NCBI GenBank assembly: GCA_002339085.1
Contig: DDDX01000024.1
Location: 2,144-47,470, forward strand
Length of the DNA stretch: 45,327 bases
Direction of reading: 5' to 3'
From: Cellvibrionales bacterium UBA1969
GTDB taxonomy: Bacteria; Pseudomonadota; Gammaproteobacteria; Pseudomonadales; UBA7434
Positions 1 to 8,895 of the stretch are shown here, piece by piece; positions within the stretch are counted from its first letter, which is position 1, and each line of letters opens with the position of its first letter. Both the position numbers and the translations under genes were made by a program. A model generated the notes under the pieces. It was given only the letters and a program-made list of their open reading frames with translations. It ran no database searches and was not told the DNA's origin.

Positions 1-2192
1 CCTAACTCTACAACACAAAAATTATGTAACTTTTGATAAATAGTATGCAGCTGATAATCATTGTAGGCAGTCAGTATTTCTTCCTGCAATTGACTCGCGC
101 GAGAAATGATCCAGCGATCCAACAGCAATAAATCTTGGTTTTCAATCAAATCTTCTTCGGGATCAAAACCCTCTAAGTTTGAGAGCAAAAAGCGCGCCGT
201 ATTACGCATGCGTCGATAGGAATCAGAAACGCGTTTCAAAATTTCACTCGACACGCTCATTTCACCACTGAAATCGGTTGCCGCAACCCATAATCGCAAC
301 ACATCGGCGCCCAAATCATTCATCACTGTTTGCGGCGCAACAATATTGCCTAATGATTTCGACATTTTTTTGCCTTGCGCATCAACCACAAATCCGTGCG
401 TCAGAACAGCTTTATAAGGCGGCATACCGTTCATAGCGATCGATGTTTTTAATGACGATTGAAACCAACCGCGGTGCTGATCTGAACCCTCTAAATACAG
501 ATCAGCGGGAAACGACAAACCCTCAGTGTTCCTTAATACTGAGTCGTGTGTAACTCCTGAGTCAAACCAAACATCAAGAGTGTCCGTAACCTTGGTATAC
601 TGATCAGCCTCGGCGCCAATTAATTCAGCCGGGTCTAGGTCAAACCATGCGTCAATGCCCTGCTGCTCAATTTTTTCAGCCACCACAGAGATCAGCCGCG
701 AACTATCTGGATGTATTTCTTGCGTGACCTTGTTGACGAATAAGGTGATCGGCACGCCCCAAGTTCTCTGCCGTGAAATACACCAATCAGGACTGCTTTC
801 TAGCATGCCATCAATGCGAGCTCGCCCCCAATCAGGCACCCATTCCACACCCTCAACCGCCGCTTTTACTTCATCCAATAAGCCCTGCTCTGTCATACTA
901 ACAAACCATTGTGGCGTGGCACGGTAGATGAGCGGAGTCTTGGTTCGCCAGCAATGCGGATAACTGTGATGAATAGTTTCAACTGCACAAAGCCGCTGAT
1001 GTTGCTGCAGAGTATCGATAATCGCTGGTTCAACTTTATACACATGCTGGCCAGCGAATAACGGCGTATTTTCTTGATAGATGCCATTATCAGCCACTAA
1101 ATTTAACGTTCCCAAGCCGTTCTTCTTGCCAACCAAAAAGTCATCCACACCATGATCTGGTGCCGTGTGCACACAACCAGTACCGGCTTCAGTCGTGACG
1201 TGGTCACCCATAATTAGCGGCACTTGCTTGTCATAAAAAGGATGCTGCAACACTAGCCCCTCGAGTGCGGCACCCTGACATCGTCCCACAATTGTGAAAT
1301 CGTCAATCTTGAATCGACCAAGGGCAGCTTCGTGCAAGGCCTCAGCCAAAAGTAACCGCTGTTGGCAACCATGTAATTCACATTCCACCAACAGGTACTC
1401 TAATTCTGGATGTAAACATACCGCCTGATTCGCGGGTAATGTCCACGGGGTCGTAGTCCAAATAACGACACTGATAGGCAAATCGCCGCTAAGGCCAGAT
1501 ACTGCCTGAAGTAGCTTATCTTCAGCAACTACTGCAAAAGCAACATCAATCGAAAATGAATCTTTATCTTGATATTCAACTTCAGCCTCTGCCAATGCCG
1601 ACCCGCCGACGACACTCCAATAAACCGGTTTAAAACCACGAACTAAATGACCATTATCAATAATTTTTGCCAGAGATCTGACGATATCCGCTTCCGTTTT
1701 AAAATTCATTGTTAAATAGGGATTTTGCCAGTCACCTAGTACACCCAAGCGGATAAAATCTTTTCGCTGCCCATCGACTTGGCGCGCTGCATAATCACGA
1801 CATTTTTTTCGGAAAGTTTGATGGTCGACTTTAACACCTGCCTTACCAATTTTAGTTTCGACCTTATGCTCTATAGGCAAGCCATGACAGTCCCAGCCTG
1901 GCACATAGTGCGCATCAAAGCCCTGCAACGTTTTTGACTTAATAATAATATCTTTAAGGATCTTATTGACCGAATGGCCAATATGAATATCACCATTAGC
2001 GTAGGGTGGGCCATCATGCAAAATAAAGGTTTCACGACCAGAAAATTTAGCGCGAATTTGACCGTAAACATCCGCTTTGGTCCATGACTTTAACCGCTGT
2101 GGTTCCCTCTGAGCAAGATTCGCTTTCATCGCAAACGACGTCTTTGGCAAGTTCAACGTATGCTTGTACTGATTTTTAGTATCGTCGCTCAT
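1..2192 (-). CDS. ileS: Isoleucyl-tRNA synthetase, 3' end cut off by window edge
   Basis: Class I aminoacyl-tRNA synthetase that charges tRNA-Ile in the cytoplasm. About 730 codons are visible; the family is usually about 940 residues, so the C-terminal tRNA-binding part and zinc site lie outside the window. The first residues MSDDTKNQYKHTLNLP resemble the usual gammaproteobacterial N-terminus. The HIGH signature is in PYANGDIHIGH (residues 63-73) and KMSKS is at residues 609-613 (bases 354-368). The ATG at 2190-2192 lies 20 bases after the ribF stop; a distant AGGA is the only ribosome-site candidate. The ribF-ileS order is conserved in gammaproteobacteria, where lspA often follows. The frame is open to the window edge. 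Confidence 0.97.
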   Translation of the reverse strand, partial: MSDDTKNQYKHTLNLPKTSFAMKANLAQREPQRLKSWTKADVYGQIRAKFSGRETFILHDGPPYANGDIHIGHSVNKILKDIIIKSKTLQGFDAHYVPGWDCHGLPIEHKVETKIGKAGVKVDHQTFRKKCRDYAARQVDGQRKDFIRLGVLGDWQNPYLTMNFKTEADIVRSLAKIIDNGHLVRGFKPVYWSVVGGSALAEAEVEYQDKDSFSIDVAFAVVAEDKLLQAVSGLSGDLPISVVIWTTTPWTLPANQAVCLHPELEYLLVECELHGCQQRLLLAEALHEAALGRFKIDDFTIVGRCQGAALEGLVLQHPFYDKQVPLIMGDHVTTEAGTGCVHTAPDHGVDDFLVGKKNGLGTLNLVADNGIYQENTPLFAGQHVYKVEPAIIDTLQQHQRLCAVETIHHSYPHCWRTKTPLIYRATPQWFVSMTEQGLLDEVKAAVEGVEWVPDWGRARIDGMLESSPDWCISRQRTWGVPITLFVNKVTQEIHPDSSRLISVVAEKIEQQGIDAWFDLDPAELIGAEADQYTKVTDTLDVWFDSGVTHDSVLRNTEGLSFPADLYLEGSDQHRGWFQSSLKTSIAMNGMPPYKAVLTHGFVVDAQGKKMSKSLGNIVAPQTVMNDLGADVLRLWVAATDFSGEMSVSSEILKRVSDSYRRMRNTARFLLSNLEGFDPEEDLIENQDLLLLDRWIISRASQLQEEILTAYNDYQLHTIYQKLHNFCVVEL

Positions 2193-2212
2193 AAATACAA
2201 CTTGAATCCTTT

Positions 2213-3175
2213 TTAACTTGAATGAGAAAAATAATTTCTCGCGGTGCTTACATCCCGATGAATTTGAGATTTTAATAAATCTAATGAATCAAACTTTATT
2301 TCATCCCGTATTTTTTGACGAAACCTGACTTCTATACGCTTACCGTAAATGACTCGATCAAAGTCGAGCAGGTGCACTTCTAGAATCGCTTTAATCGAGT
2401 CATTGACAGTGGGCCTGCATCCCACATTGGCAACGCCTGGCAAGCAGTGTCGGTCATCACCATCAATCGCAACCTCTACGGCATAGACACCCGACATTGC
2501 TGTTCTTAAGCGATGTAATTCAATATTCGCTGTTGGGGCCCCTAACTCCCGCCCTAACTGTTGACCATAGACCACCTTACCGGCAATACTGTATGGCCTA
2601 CCTAATAAATTCTCCGCCTCAGAAAAATCACCTACTTTCAATAATTCGCGAATTCGAGTACTGGAAACCCGCTCACTGTTTAAAGCTAATGTGGCAGTAT
2701 CTTCAACCATAAAATGATGCTTTCGCGCCAAATTGGCCAGTAAATCGAAATCACCACCTCCATCGCGACCGAATCGCAAATCATCACCCACCACGATATG
2801 CTGAGCATTCAAATGCTTTACAAATACCTCTTCAATAAACTCAGTGGCTTCCATGTTGCGCATCGCATCATTAAATCGAACCAAAATTACTCGATCAATT
2901 CCTAATTCTGCCATAGCCTCAAATTTTTCACGGAAACTCATCAATCTGGGCGGTGCATCCAACGGGGCAAAATATTCACGCGGTAGTGGTTCTAAGGTGA
3001 CCACCACCGAAGGCAAACAAACTTCTGCAGCACGATATTTAAGGTGGTTAAGAACCGATTGGTGACCCCGATGCAATCCATCAAAAGCACCAATCGTCAA
3101 TACGGTACCTAACTCTCCCGATGGCGATCGCCCATGGCTGGGTCTTATATTATGAATCCCGCGAACTAACTCCAC
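2213..3175 (-). CDS. ribF: Bifunctional riboflavin kinase / FAD synthetase
   Basis: Makes FMN from riboflavin and then FAD from FMN. The N-terminal nucleotidyltransferase has TIGAFDGLHRGHQ, the GxFDGxHxGH nucleotide-binding motif. The C-terminal riboflavin kinase domain has GRELGAPTANI (GxPTAN). I place the start at the GTG at 3173-3175: it gives a protein of 320 residues beginning (M)ELVRGIHNIR, like the E. coli MKLIRGIHN start, and a GGAG lies six bases upstream. The longer reading begins at a TTG at 3187 and adds only four residues, MESC. It sits between murJ and ileS on the same strand, 20 bases before ileS, and is probably cotranscribed with it. Confidence 0.95.
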   Translation of the reverse strand: MELVRGIHNIRPSHGRSPSGELGTVLTIGAFDGLHRGHQSVLNHLKYRAAEVCLPSVVVTLEPLPREYFAPLDAPPRLMSFREKFEAMAELGIDRVILVRFNDAMRNMEATEFIEEVFVKHLNAQHIVVGDDLRFGRDGGGDFDLLANLARKHHFMVEDTATLALNSERVSSTRIRELLKVGDFSEAENLLGRPYSIAGKVVYGQQLGRELGAPTANIELHRLRTAMSGVYAVEVAIDGDDRHCLPGVANVGCRPTVNDSIKAILEVHLLDFDRVIYGKRIEVRFRQKIRDEIKFDSLDLLKSQIHRDVSTARNYFSHSS

Positions 3176-3285
3176 ACAACTCTCCAATAGCTCGATTGCT
3201 TGACATACCTTCTCGCCAACTTACGAACCGTCTTTGCCAGTAATTATATACCGAGATAGTAAGAAAAAGCGCCTCTAAACCTCAG

Positions 3286-5010
3286 CTAATCGCCCCGTAC
3301 AATTACTGCAGGCAGTTTAAAATCAGCTATTCTGACACCTGTTAGCCAAAGCACAATGCAGTAACTTATAAAACCAGAAATAATGATCGATGCTAAATAA
3401 CCACTCCGTGTCAACCAACTTGCCGTCAACCAGAGTTGTTCTGTTGGTAATAACTGCCACAATACAAATAGCATAAAAGCAACCGCAAAGATGATTTTCA
3501 ACAATAAACGCCAATAATTTGCAGACAATAAACCTGCCGGCTTATCGCGATCCCCTGCCATTAGTAATATATCGTTCTTCATCAGCTCTCTATAGAGCAA
3601 AACTGCATTCAACCATGCCGACAAACTGGTCGCTAAGGCTAAACCAACATGACCCAACTGATAGTGAAAATGCAGTAAGTAAACAAAAATAAGGTTAAAG
3701 ATCATATTTGCAACCATAGAGATAATACCGACTTTAACCGGCGTCTTCATATCTTGGCGGGAAAAGAAACCGGTCGCTAATACTTTAATTGCCATAAAAG
3801 CCATTAGGCCCAAGCTGTAAGCCTGAAGGCTCACAGCCGCCATGCCTACATCAACTGGCTTCATAGCCTGATATTGAAAAAGAGTAAATAAAATAGGTGT
3901 TGCCAACAGCCATAAAGCTGCAGTTGCTGGGATGGCTACTATTGTAATAGCACGAAGTGCCCATTCTAAGGTGTCTCGAAACTGAGCGGCCGAGACCAGG
4001 AAATGCCCCTGCTCATTCCCGTCGGCATCAGAGGCCAAAGGTATATTTTGCAGTTGCAGTCGAGACAGACTCGGTAAAATAACCGTGGCAATAGCAATAC
4101 CAAAAACGCCCAGTGGCAGTTCTACTAGACGGTCAGAATAATACAGCCAAGAGACACTGCCGGTCGGTAAAAAAGACGCCAAAACGGTATCGAGCAATAA
4201 ATTAATCTGACTAACAGAAACGCCGAATATAGCCGGCACCATCAACAGCGCAATTTTTTTCACTCCGGCATGCTGCGTATCCCATCGCGGCGAAGGGAGG
4301 CGATCTAATTGTCGCAAAAAAGGCAATTGAAATAATAGCTGTATACAACCGGCAAATAATACCGCCCAAGCTAAGGCGTAAACAGGAGCTGAAAAGAACG
4401 GCGTCGCAAATAATGCAAAGCCGATCAGTGACAAATTAAGCAATACCGGTGTAAATGCAGGCACCACAAAGCGATCATAACTATTCAGAATTGCGCCAGC
4501 AAAACCAGTCATAGAAATAAGCAACAAATAAGGAAAAGTTATCCGTAACATTTGCTCGGTCATGGCAAACTTTTCTGGCTGGCTAATAAAGCCAGGCGCA
4601 AATAACATGGTGACTAACGGCGAGGCCAGCACCACAAGGCCGACTAACACAAACAAAGAACCACCCAATACACCACATACCGTATTAATTAAACTTTTAA
4701 CAGCAGCAACATTGCCATTAGATTCGTATTGCTGGCGATATTCAGATAGGACCGGCACAAAAGCTTGTGCAAACGCACCTTCCGCAAATAAACGACGTAA
4801 GAATTGTGGAATTTTAAAAGCAACAAAAAAGGCATCAGCAAAACCGCTGGCACCAACTGTGATCGCAATTACAACATCCCGCGCTAAGCCCAAGACTCTA
4901 GAAATAAAGGTCATTAAACTAACAACAAAACTAGAACTCAATAAATTTTTTGAAGTCTCGGGCTGCTTGTCTGTCTGGGAATCACGCATAAACTGGCCAT
5001 CAAATGACAT
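3286..5010 (-). CDS. murJ: Lipid II flippase MurJ (MviN family)
   Basis: Polytopic inner-membrane protein of the MOP superfamily that flips lipid II across the membrane for peptidoglycan synthesis. It is 574 residues, slightly longer than the usual 510-530 because of a polar N-terminal extension of about 25 residues and inserts in loops. The family N-terminal block is clear: SRVLGLARDVVIA, then FADAFFVAFKIPQFLRRLF and EGAFAQAFVPVLSEY. Many hydrophobic helices follow, about 14 in the family. The ATG at 5010 has no strong ribosome site; a second ATG seven codons in (MRDSQTDK) is possible. It lies 25 bases after pyrB and 110 bases before ribF. The murJ-ribF-ileS order is common; pyrB as the upstream neighbour is less usual. 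Confidence 0.95.
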   Translation of the reverse strand: MSFDGQFMRDSQTDKQPETSKNLLSSSFVVSLMTFISRVLGLARDVVIAITVGASGFADAFFVAFKIPQFLRRLFAEGAFAQAFVPVLSEYRQQYESNGNVAAVKSLINTVCGVLGGSLFVLVGLVVLASPLVTMLFAPGFISQPEKFAMTEQMLRITFPYLLLISMTGFAGAILNSYDRFVVPAFTPVLLNLSLIGFALFATPFFSAPVYALAWAVLFAGCIQLLFQLPFLRQLDRLPSPRWDTQHAGVKKIALLMVPAIFGVSVSQINLLLDTVLASFLPTGSVSWLYYSDRLVELPLGVFGIAIATVILPSLSRLQLQNIPLASDADGNEQGHFLVSAAQFRDTLEWALRAITIVAIPATAALWLLATPILFTLFQYQAMKPVDVGMAAVSLQAYSLGLMAFMAIKVLATGFFSRQDMKTPVKVGIISMVANMIFNLIFVYLLHFHYQLGHVGLALATSLSAWLNAVLLYRELMKNDILLMAGDRDKPAGLLSANYWRLLLKIIFAVAFMLFVLWQLLPTEQLWLTASWLTRSGYLASIIISGFISYCIVLWLTGVRIADFKLPAVIVRGD

Positions 5011-5035
5011 TAATCTGCATTATTATGACAATACT

Positions 5036-6052
5036 TTACTGAAAACGACTGCCGGTATACCAATTAACAGGCTTTGCTGACTTATCAACTAAGTTAACAA
5101 CATCGAGCACTAGGGCAAATAACGCCATCCTTAAAACAACACCGTTATCGGTCTGTCGAAAAATTGCCAAATTAGGATTTTCATTCAAGTCACTGTCTAA
5201 CTCATTTGCCTCAGCACGGGAATCGCGCGGTAAGGGATGCATAATGACAGTGTTAGGCTCACAATGTTTAGTGTATACTGATTGATTTAAACGAAACTTG
5301 CCTCGGTAAAGATCAGCTTCTTGTTGAGATACAAATCGCTCTTCTTGAATACGGGTGGAATAAACAATATCAACATGCGCAATACTAGAAGCTAAATTAT
5401 CTGAAATAGTGACCTGATGACCTGTCGAACTAAGTAATTCAACAAGCTCGCCAGGCATTTGCAAGGCATCGGGCGAAACCAACTGTAAATTAATATTTTT
5501 ATAACAGCAGAGCAATTTTGCCAGCGAGTGGACGGTACGACCGTGCTTCAAGTCGCCAATCATACCGATTCTAAGGCCATCGAGACTGCGGCCACTGGAC
5601 TTTAATTCTTTCTCGATGGTGTACAGATCCAATAGCGCTTGCGTCGGGTGCTCATTCGCTCCGTCACCACCATTAATGACAGGTACGCGACTAGCGCTTG
5701 CAAACTCGGCAACTGACCCACTCGCAGGGTGTCGCATGGCAATCACATCACTATAGCCACTGAGTACTCGGGCGGTGTCATAAAGCGATTCACCTTTAGC
5801 GAGAGCCGAATTCTCAAAACCGGTGGTTTCTCTGACTTCACCCCCAAGCAGATTAAACGCACAGCCAAAACTGACCCGAGTACGCGTGCTGGGCTCAAAG
5901 AACATATTGCCTAATATTGCACCGTCCAACACCTTTGTCACCTGATGACGATGCGCATAGGGCTCCATCATCCTAGCGACTGAAAAAATGTGGTCAATAT
6001 CAGCGCGTTCAAACTGATCAATAGATAAGATATGACTACCAATAAAGTCCAT
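5036..6052 (-). CDS. pyrB: Aspartate carbamoyltransferase catalytic subunit
   Basis: Second step of pyrimidine synthesis: carbamoyl phosphate plus aspartate gives N-carbamoyl-aspartate. Carbamoyl-phosphate-binding FFEPSTRTRVSFG is at about residues 51-63. GGDGANEHPTQALLDLYTI, IGDLKHGRTVHSLAKLL and the aspartate-site block MHPLPR follow. I choose the ATG at 6050-6052 (338 residues, MDFIGSHILSIDQF) because a GGAG lies eight bases upstream; the longer reading to 6070 starts at a TTG. No pyrI regulatory-subunit gene is next to it and no inactive dihydroorotase (pyrC') gene is visible, so the holoenzyme form is unknown. It is the first gene of the leftward set with murJ and diverges from coaE. Confidence 0.95.
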   Translation of the reverse strand: MDFIGSHILSIDQFERADIDHIFSVARMMEPYAHRHQVTKVLDGAILGNMFFEPSTRTRVSFGCAFNLLGGEVRETTGFENSALAKGESLYDTARVLSGYSDVIAMRHPASGSVAEFASASRVPVINGGDGANEHPTQALLDLYTIEKELKSSGRSLDGLRIGMIGDLKHGRTVHSLAKLLCCYKNINLQLVSPDALQMPGELVELLSSTGHQVTISDNLASSIAHVDIVYSTRIQEERFVSQQEADLYRGKFRLNQSVYTKHCEPNTVIMHPLPRDSRAEANELDSDLNENPNLAIFRQTDNGVVLRMALFALVLDVVNLVDKSAKPVNWYTGSRFQ

Positions 6053-6343
6053 CGAGCATACTCCACTCAAATGATTGCCTTGAATTAACGATCTTTAGTC
6101 GGCAACTTACACAAACCAATAAATACAAGATAACTTAGTCTAAACCGAGGAGATAAGGAGGCCAAGCCTTCAAAGCTCGGACTGTCATTATTGCCTAATA
6201 GAATAGCCCTTGAGAGCAATAATCAGCCATCAAAGATGGGCAAATAGAATAAACCATGGGTTTATTCTCTGCAGGCATTGCTGTTACTTAGTCAAAGCCA
6301 TAAAATTGCTTTTTTCGATGCTAACGACAGGGCAATCATATCT
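6053..6343. other. Divergent intergenic region between pyrB and coaE
   Basis: A 291-base gap between the chosen pyrB and coaE starts. It holds three inverted repeats in a row at 6187-6267, listed separately. A Shine-Dalgarno-like TAAGGAGG at 6154-6161 is not followed by a start codon at working distance. No reading frame with recognisable protein content was seen. Promoters for both flanking genes must be here or just inside the genes, but I could not pick convincing -35/-10 pairs. Confidence 0.6.
6187..6267. repeat. Three consecutive inverted repeats
   Basis: Arm ATTATTGC (6187-6194) pairs with GCAATAAT (6216-6223) around a 21-base loop. CCATC (6227-6231) pairs with GATGG (6235-6239) around AAA. 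GAATAAACC (6247-6255) pairs perfectly with GGTTTATTC (6259-6267) around ATG. None is followed by a run of T on either strand, so they do not look like simple intrinsic terminators. They could be a structured coaE leader, protein-binding sites for control of pyrB, or neither. Confidence 0.5.
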
Positions 6344-6955
6344 ATGCTAATTATAGGCTTAACAGGCGGTATTGGGAGCGGCAAGACAGCGGCAGCTAAA
6401 AAATTCGCCTCGCTGAATGTCAGCGTGATTAATGCCGATACAGTCGCTAGAGAAGTCGTTGAACCAGGCTCTGAAGCTTTAGCGGCAATCAAACAGAAAT
6501 TTGGGCCAGAAATATTATTAGCTAGTGGCCATTTAGATCGAAATCAATTAAGGCATTTAATTTTCGCTGACGCTGAGGCTAAAAGCTGGCTAGAAAACCT
6601 AACACACCCGCTTATCGGTATTAGGATTCATGAACAATTAAGCCAGCCTCAACAAACAGGCGAAGCCAATTATCGTATCCTCGAATCACCCCTATTACTT
6701 GAAACCAGTCAACGACAATTGACCCAACGAATATGTCTCATTGATGTAACCGCCGAAACACAGCTCGAGCGAACCATGTCTAGAGACAATAATACCGAGC
6801 AGCAAGTACTCGCGATTATGGCCGCCCAGATGGACGGTAAAGAAAAGCGCTTATTAGCCGATGATATTATCGATAATAATGGCAACTTGGACCGGCTATA
6901 CCAGCAAGTTGAAACTATACACCAACAATACCAACTCTTAGCAAAAGAACTATGA
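6344..6955 (+). CDS. coaE: Dephospho-CoA kinase
   Basis: Last step of coenzyme A synthesis: phosphorylates the 3'-OH of dephospho-CoA with ATP. The P-loop GLTGGIGSGKT is at residues 5-15. NADTVAREVVEPG (substrate-lid region) and SPLLLETSQRQ follow. Starting at the ATG at 6344 gives 203 residues, matching the usual 200-206, with MLIIGLTGGIG like the family start. The frame extends upstream to a TTG at 6278, but those 22 residues are not part of the family. The stop codon overlaps the yacG start. The coaE-yacG pair is classic in gammaproteobacteria, often beside pilD and the pilus genes, which are absent here. Confidence 0.95.
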   Translation: MLIIGLTGGIGSGKTAAAKKFASLNVSVINADTVAREVVEPGSEALAAIKQKFGPEILLASGHLDRNQLRHLIFADAEAKSWLENLTHPLIGIRIHEQLSQPQQTGEANYRILESPLLLETSQRQLTQRICLIDVTAETQLERTMSRDNNTEQQVLAIMAAQMDGKEKRLLADDIIDNNGNLDRLYQQVETIHQQYQLLAKEL

Positions 6956-7149
6956 TAATGAAAAACGAAATAGTAGAATCCAACTGCCCAAACTGCAACA
7001 TTGGTATTAAATGGACAAATGATTATCCCGAACGGCCTTTTTGCTCAGTTCGCTGTAAAAACAATGATTTTATAGGCTGGGCTAATGAAGAAAAGACAAT
7101 CGCTGGCAATCCCAGTTACGAAGATATATTCAGTGAAGATGGTGCATAG
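6952..7149 (+). CDS. yacG: Zinc-binding protein YacG, DNA gyrase inhibitor family
   Basis: Small protein of 65 residues with the YacG zinc-finger pattern: CPNC (residues 12-15) and FCSVRC (Cys 31 and 35), followed by the family block NNDFIGWANEE. In E. coli YacG binds GyrB and inhibits gyrase; that function is transferred from the family. The start ATG overlaps the coaE stop in an ATGA, which suggests translational coupling; a second ATG two codons downstream at 6958 is equally possible. It converges with mutT, with 45 bases between the two stop codons. Confidence 0.93.
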   Translation: MIMKNEIVESNCPNCNIGIKWTNDYPERPFCSVRCKNNDFIGWANEEKTIAGNPSYEDIFSEDGA

Positions 7150-7160
7150 CACCGACTAAG

Positions 7161-7180
7161 ATGCAGCGATATAACTGCAT
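7161..7180. repeat. Short inverted repeat between convergent yacG and mutT
   Basis: ATGCAG (7161-7166) pairs with CTGCAT (7175-7180) around an eight-base AT-rich loop, between two converging stop codons. It could act as a weak shared terminator, but there is no T run on either side. Confidence 0.3.
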
Positions 7181-7194
7181 AGGGTATCAATTAA

Positions 7195-7581
7195 TTAGCT
7201 GAATTGCCTAACTAGCCAATCAACAATCGCTTGATTGGCGGCTGGGAATTGTTCTGCTAGCAATTCATTTATTGCTAACCATTTGACCGGTTGACCCTCA
7301 CAGCCACTAGGTTCACCCCGATAACGAGCAATCTGCCAGACATCTAACAGAACAATTTTATCGGTATAATCATGTTTGATTTGCATAACAGGTTCCGCAT
7401 AGTCAACAAAGATACCTAACTCTTCATTTAACTCACGAGACAAGGCGGCTTCAACTGTCTCACCAACATCAACCTTACCACCTGGAAACTCCCACAAGCC
7501 ACCTTGGTGAGCATTTTGATCTCTTTGAGCGACAAAAACACGGTCGTTATCAAGAACCAAACCAACAGCAACATGAATCAT
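7195..7581 (-). CDS. mutT: MutT family 8-oxo-dGTP diphosphatase (Nudix hydrolase)
   Basis: Hydrolyses 8-oxo-dGTP to the monophosphate so that oxidised guanine is not incorporated into DNA. The complete Nudix box runs from Gly35 to Ile57 (GGKVDVGETVEAALSREL then NEELGI), fitting GX5EX7REUXEEXGU. The start MIHVAVGLVLDND and the length of 128 residues match bacterial MutT proteins. The ATG at 7581 has AGGGA upstream and lies 12 bases after the argJ stop, so it is probably cotranscribed with argJ and secA. The secA-argJ-mutT neighbourhood supports orthology to MutT rather than another Nudix protein. Confidence 0.93.
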   Translation of the reverse strand: MIHVAVGLVLDNDRVFVAQRDQNAHQGGLWEFPGGKVDVGETVEAALSRELNEELGIFVDYAEPVMQIKHDYTDKIVLLDVWQIARYRGEPSGCEGQPVKWLAINELLAEQFPAANQAIVDWLVRQFS

Positions 7582-7593
7582 GAAGCAAATTCC

Positions 7594-8832
7594 CTAACTT
7601 CGATAATCAGCATTAATATGCACATAATCTAAGGATAAATCGCTGGTCCAGACACGCTCATCGACAGAGCCTCGCTGCAAATCAATGGTCACTGAAATAT
7701 CCTGCTGACCCATTATTTTCATGGCCTGTTGCTCATCATAAGTTGAGGCTTGACCGCCTTGCTGACAGATAAGCAAATGATCAAGATAAATTTCGATCGC
7801 GTCGACATCAAGGTGCTCTACTCCTGCGCGCCCGACAGCGGCTAAAATACGGCCCCAATTTGCATCGCTAGCAAAAAAGGCTGTTTTAACCAAAGGCGAC
7901 TCTGCCACAGCATAAGCCACTTGCAGACATTCCGCAGAACTACGCCCCCCTTTAACGTCAATCGTAATAAACTTTGAAGCGCCTTCAGCATCACGAATAA
8001 TCGCGGTGGCAAGATCAACAAACAATAGCCTGAGCATTGACTTAAATTCATGCCATGCATCATGCTTGTTATCAAGTTTAATACCCGCTTGACCGGTGGC
8101 AGCTAAAACGCAGGCATCATTAGTTGATGTATCGCCATCGACCGTAATCCGGTTAAACGAACACTGGATAACATGATCGAGCAACTCCTGTAAATCCTTC
8201 GAATCTAACTCTGCATCAGTAGCCACATACGCTAACATTGTGGCCATATTAGGACGAATCATACCAGCGCCTTTACAGATACCTGAAACAGTAACACTTT
8301 TACCATCAATACCCATCGTTCGGCTAAAGCCCTTGGCAACGGTATCCGTTGTCATGATTGCCTCTGCCGCTAAGGGCCAACTGTCAGTCGACAAAGAAGC
8401 ATTTAATGCATCACTTACCGCTTGAATTTTTTCTACCTGCAAAGATTGTCCTATCACTCCTGTTGAAAATGGCAGTACTTGCTGAGCATCACAGTTGATA
8501 CTTTCAGCGACCAATTGACAGCTGAGCTCCGCAGCACGACAACCTTCATCCCCTGTGCCTGCATTTGCATTTCCCGAATTGATTAACAAATAAATAGCAC
8601 TGGAATTTTTCTGCTCTGCGATGCTTGCTAGCTTATTTTTCGCCACCGTAATGGGCGCCGCACAAAAAGCATTCTGAGTGAATACAGCAGCACATTGACT
8701 GCCACTTGCCAGCTCCATTAACGCCAAGTCACTGCTAGGATACTCAGCAGAAGATTTAATACCGGCATAAGCAACGCCCCAACGAACTCCTGCGACGGGA
8801 AGGATGTGTATCTTAGGGTTTGCTGAAACCAT
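7594..8832 (-). CDS. argJ: Glutamate N-acetyltransferase / amino-acid acetyltransferase ArgJ
   Basis: Transfers acetyl from N-acetylornithine to glutamate in the recycling arginine pathway; bifunctional members also use acetyl-CoA. The precursor self-cleaves before a threonine, here Thr198 in NMATMLAYVATDA, giving alpha and beta chains. Other family blocks are LLINSGNANAGTG, FSTGVIGQ, TVDGDTSTNDAC and the late FFASDANWGRILAAVGRAG. The length of 412 is normal for the family. The ATG start is at 8832, 63 bases after the secA stop. Whether this enzyme is mono- or bifunctional cannot be told from sequence by eye. Confidence 0.95.
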   Translation of the reverse strand: MVSANPKIHILPVAGVRWGVAYAGIKSSAEYPSSDLALMELASGSQCAAVFTQNAFCAAPITVAKNKLASIAEQKNSSAIYLLINSGNANAGTGDEGCRAAELSCQLVAESINCDAQQVLPFSTGVIGQSLQVEKIQAVSDALNASLSTDSWPLAAEAIMTTDTVAKGFSRTMGIDGKSVTVSGICKGAGMIRPNMATMLAYVATDAELDSKDLQELLDHVIQCSFNRITVDGDTSTNDACVLAATGQAGIKLDNKHDAWHEFKSMLRLLFVDLATAIIRDAEGASKFITIDVKGGRSSAECLQVAYAVAESPLVKTAFFASDANWGRILAAVGRAGVEHLDVDAIEIYLDHLLICQQGGQASTYDEQQAMKIMGQQDISVTIDLQRGSVDERVWTSDLSLDYVHINADYRS

Positions 8833-8895
8833 GAGGATTACCCCGTTTACTGATGGAACACAGAGTTTTGTATCTGGTTACTAATGGGTCTATAT

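Noticed and set aside
4562..5080. A 172-codon plus-strand frame opposite murJ and the pyrB end
   Set aside because: It is antisense to a strongly recognised gene, has low-complexity composition and matches no family I know; treated as a shadow.
6154..6161. TAAGGAGG, a near-perfect ribosome site
   Set aside because: No ATG, GTG or TTG stands 5-10 bases downstream on the + strand, so no gene can be assigned to it.
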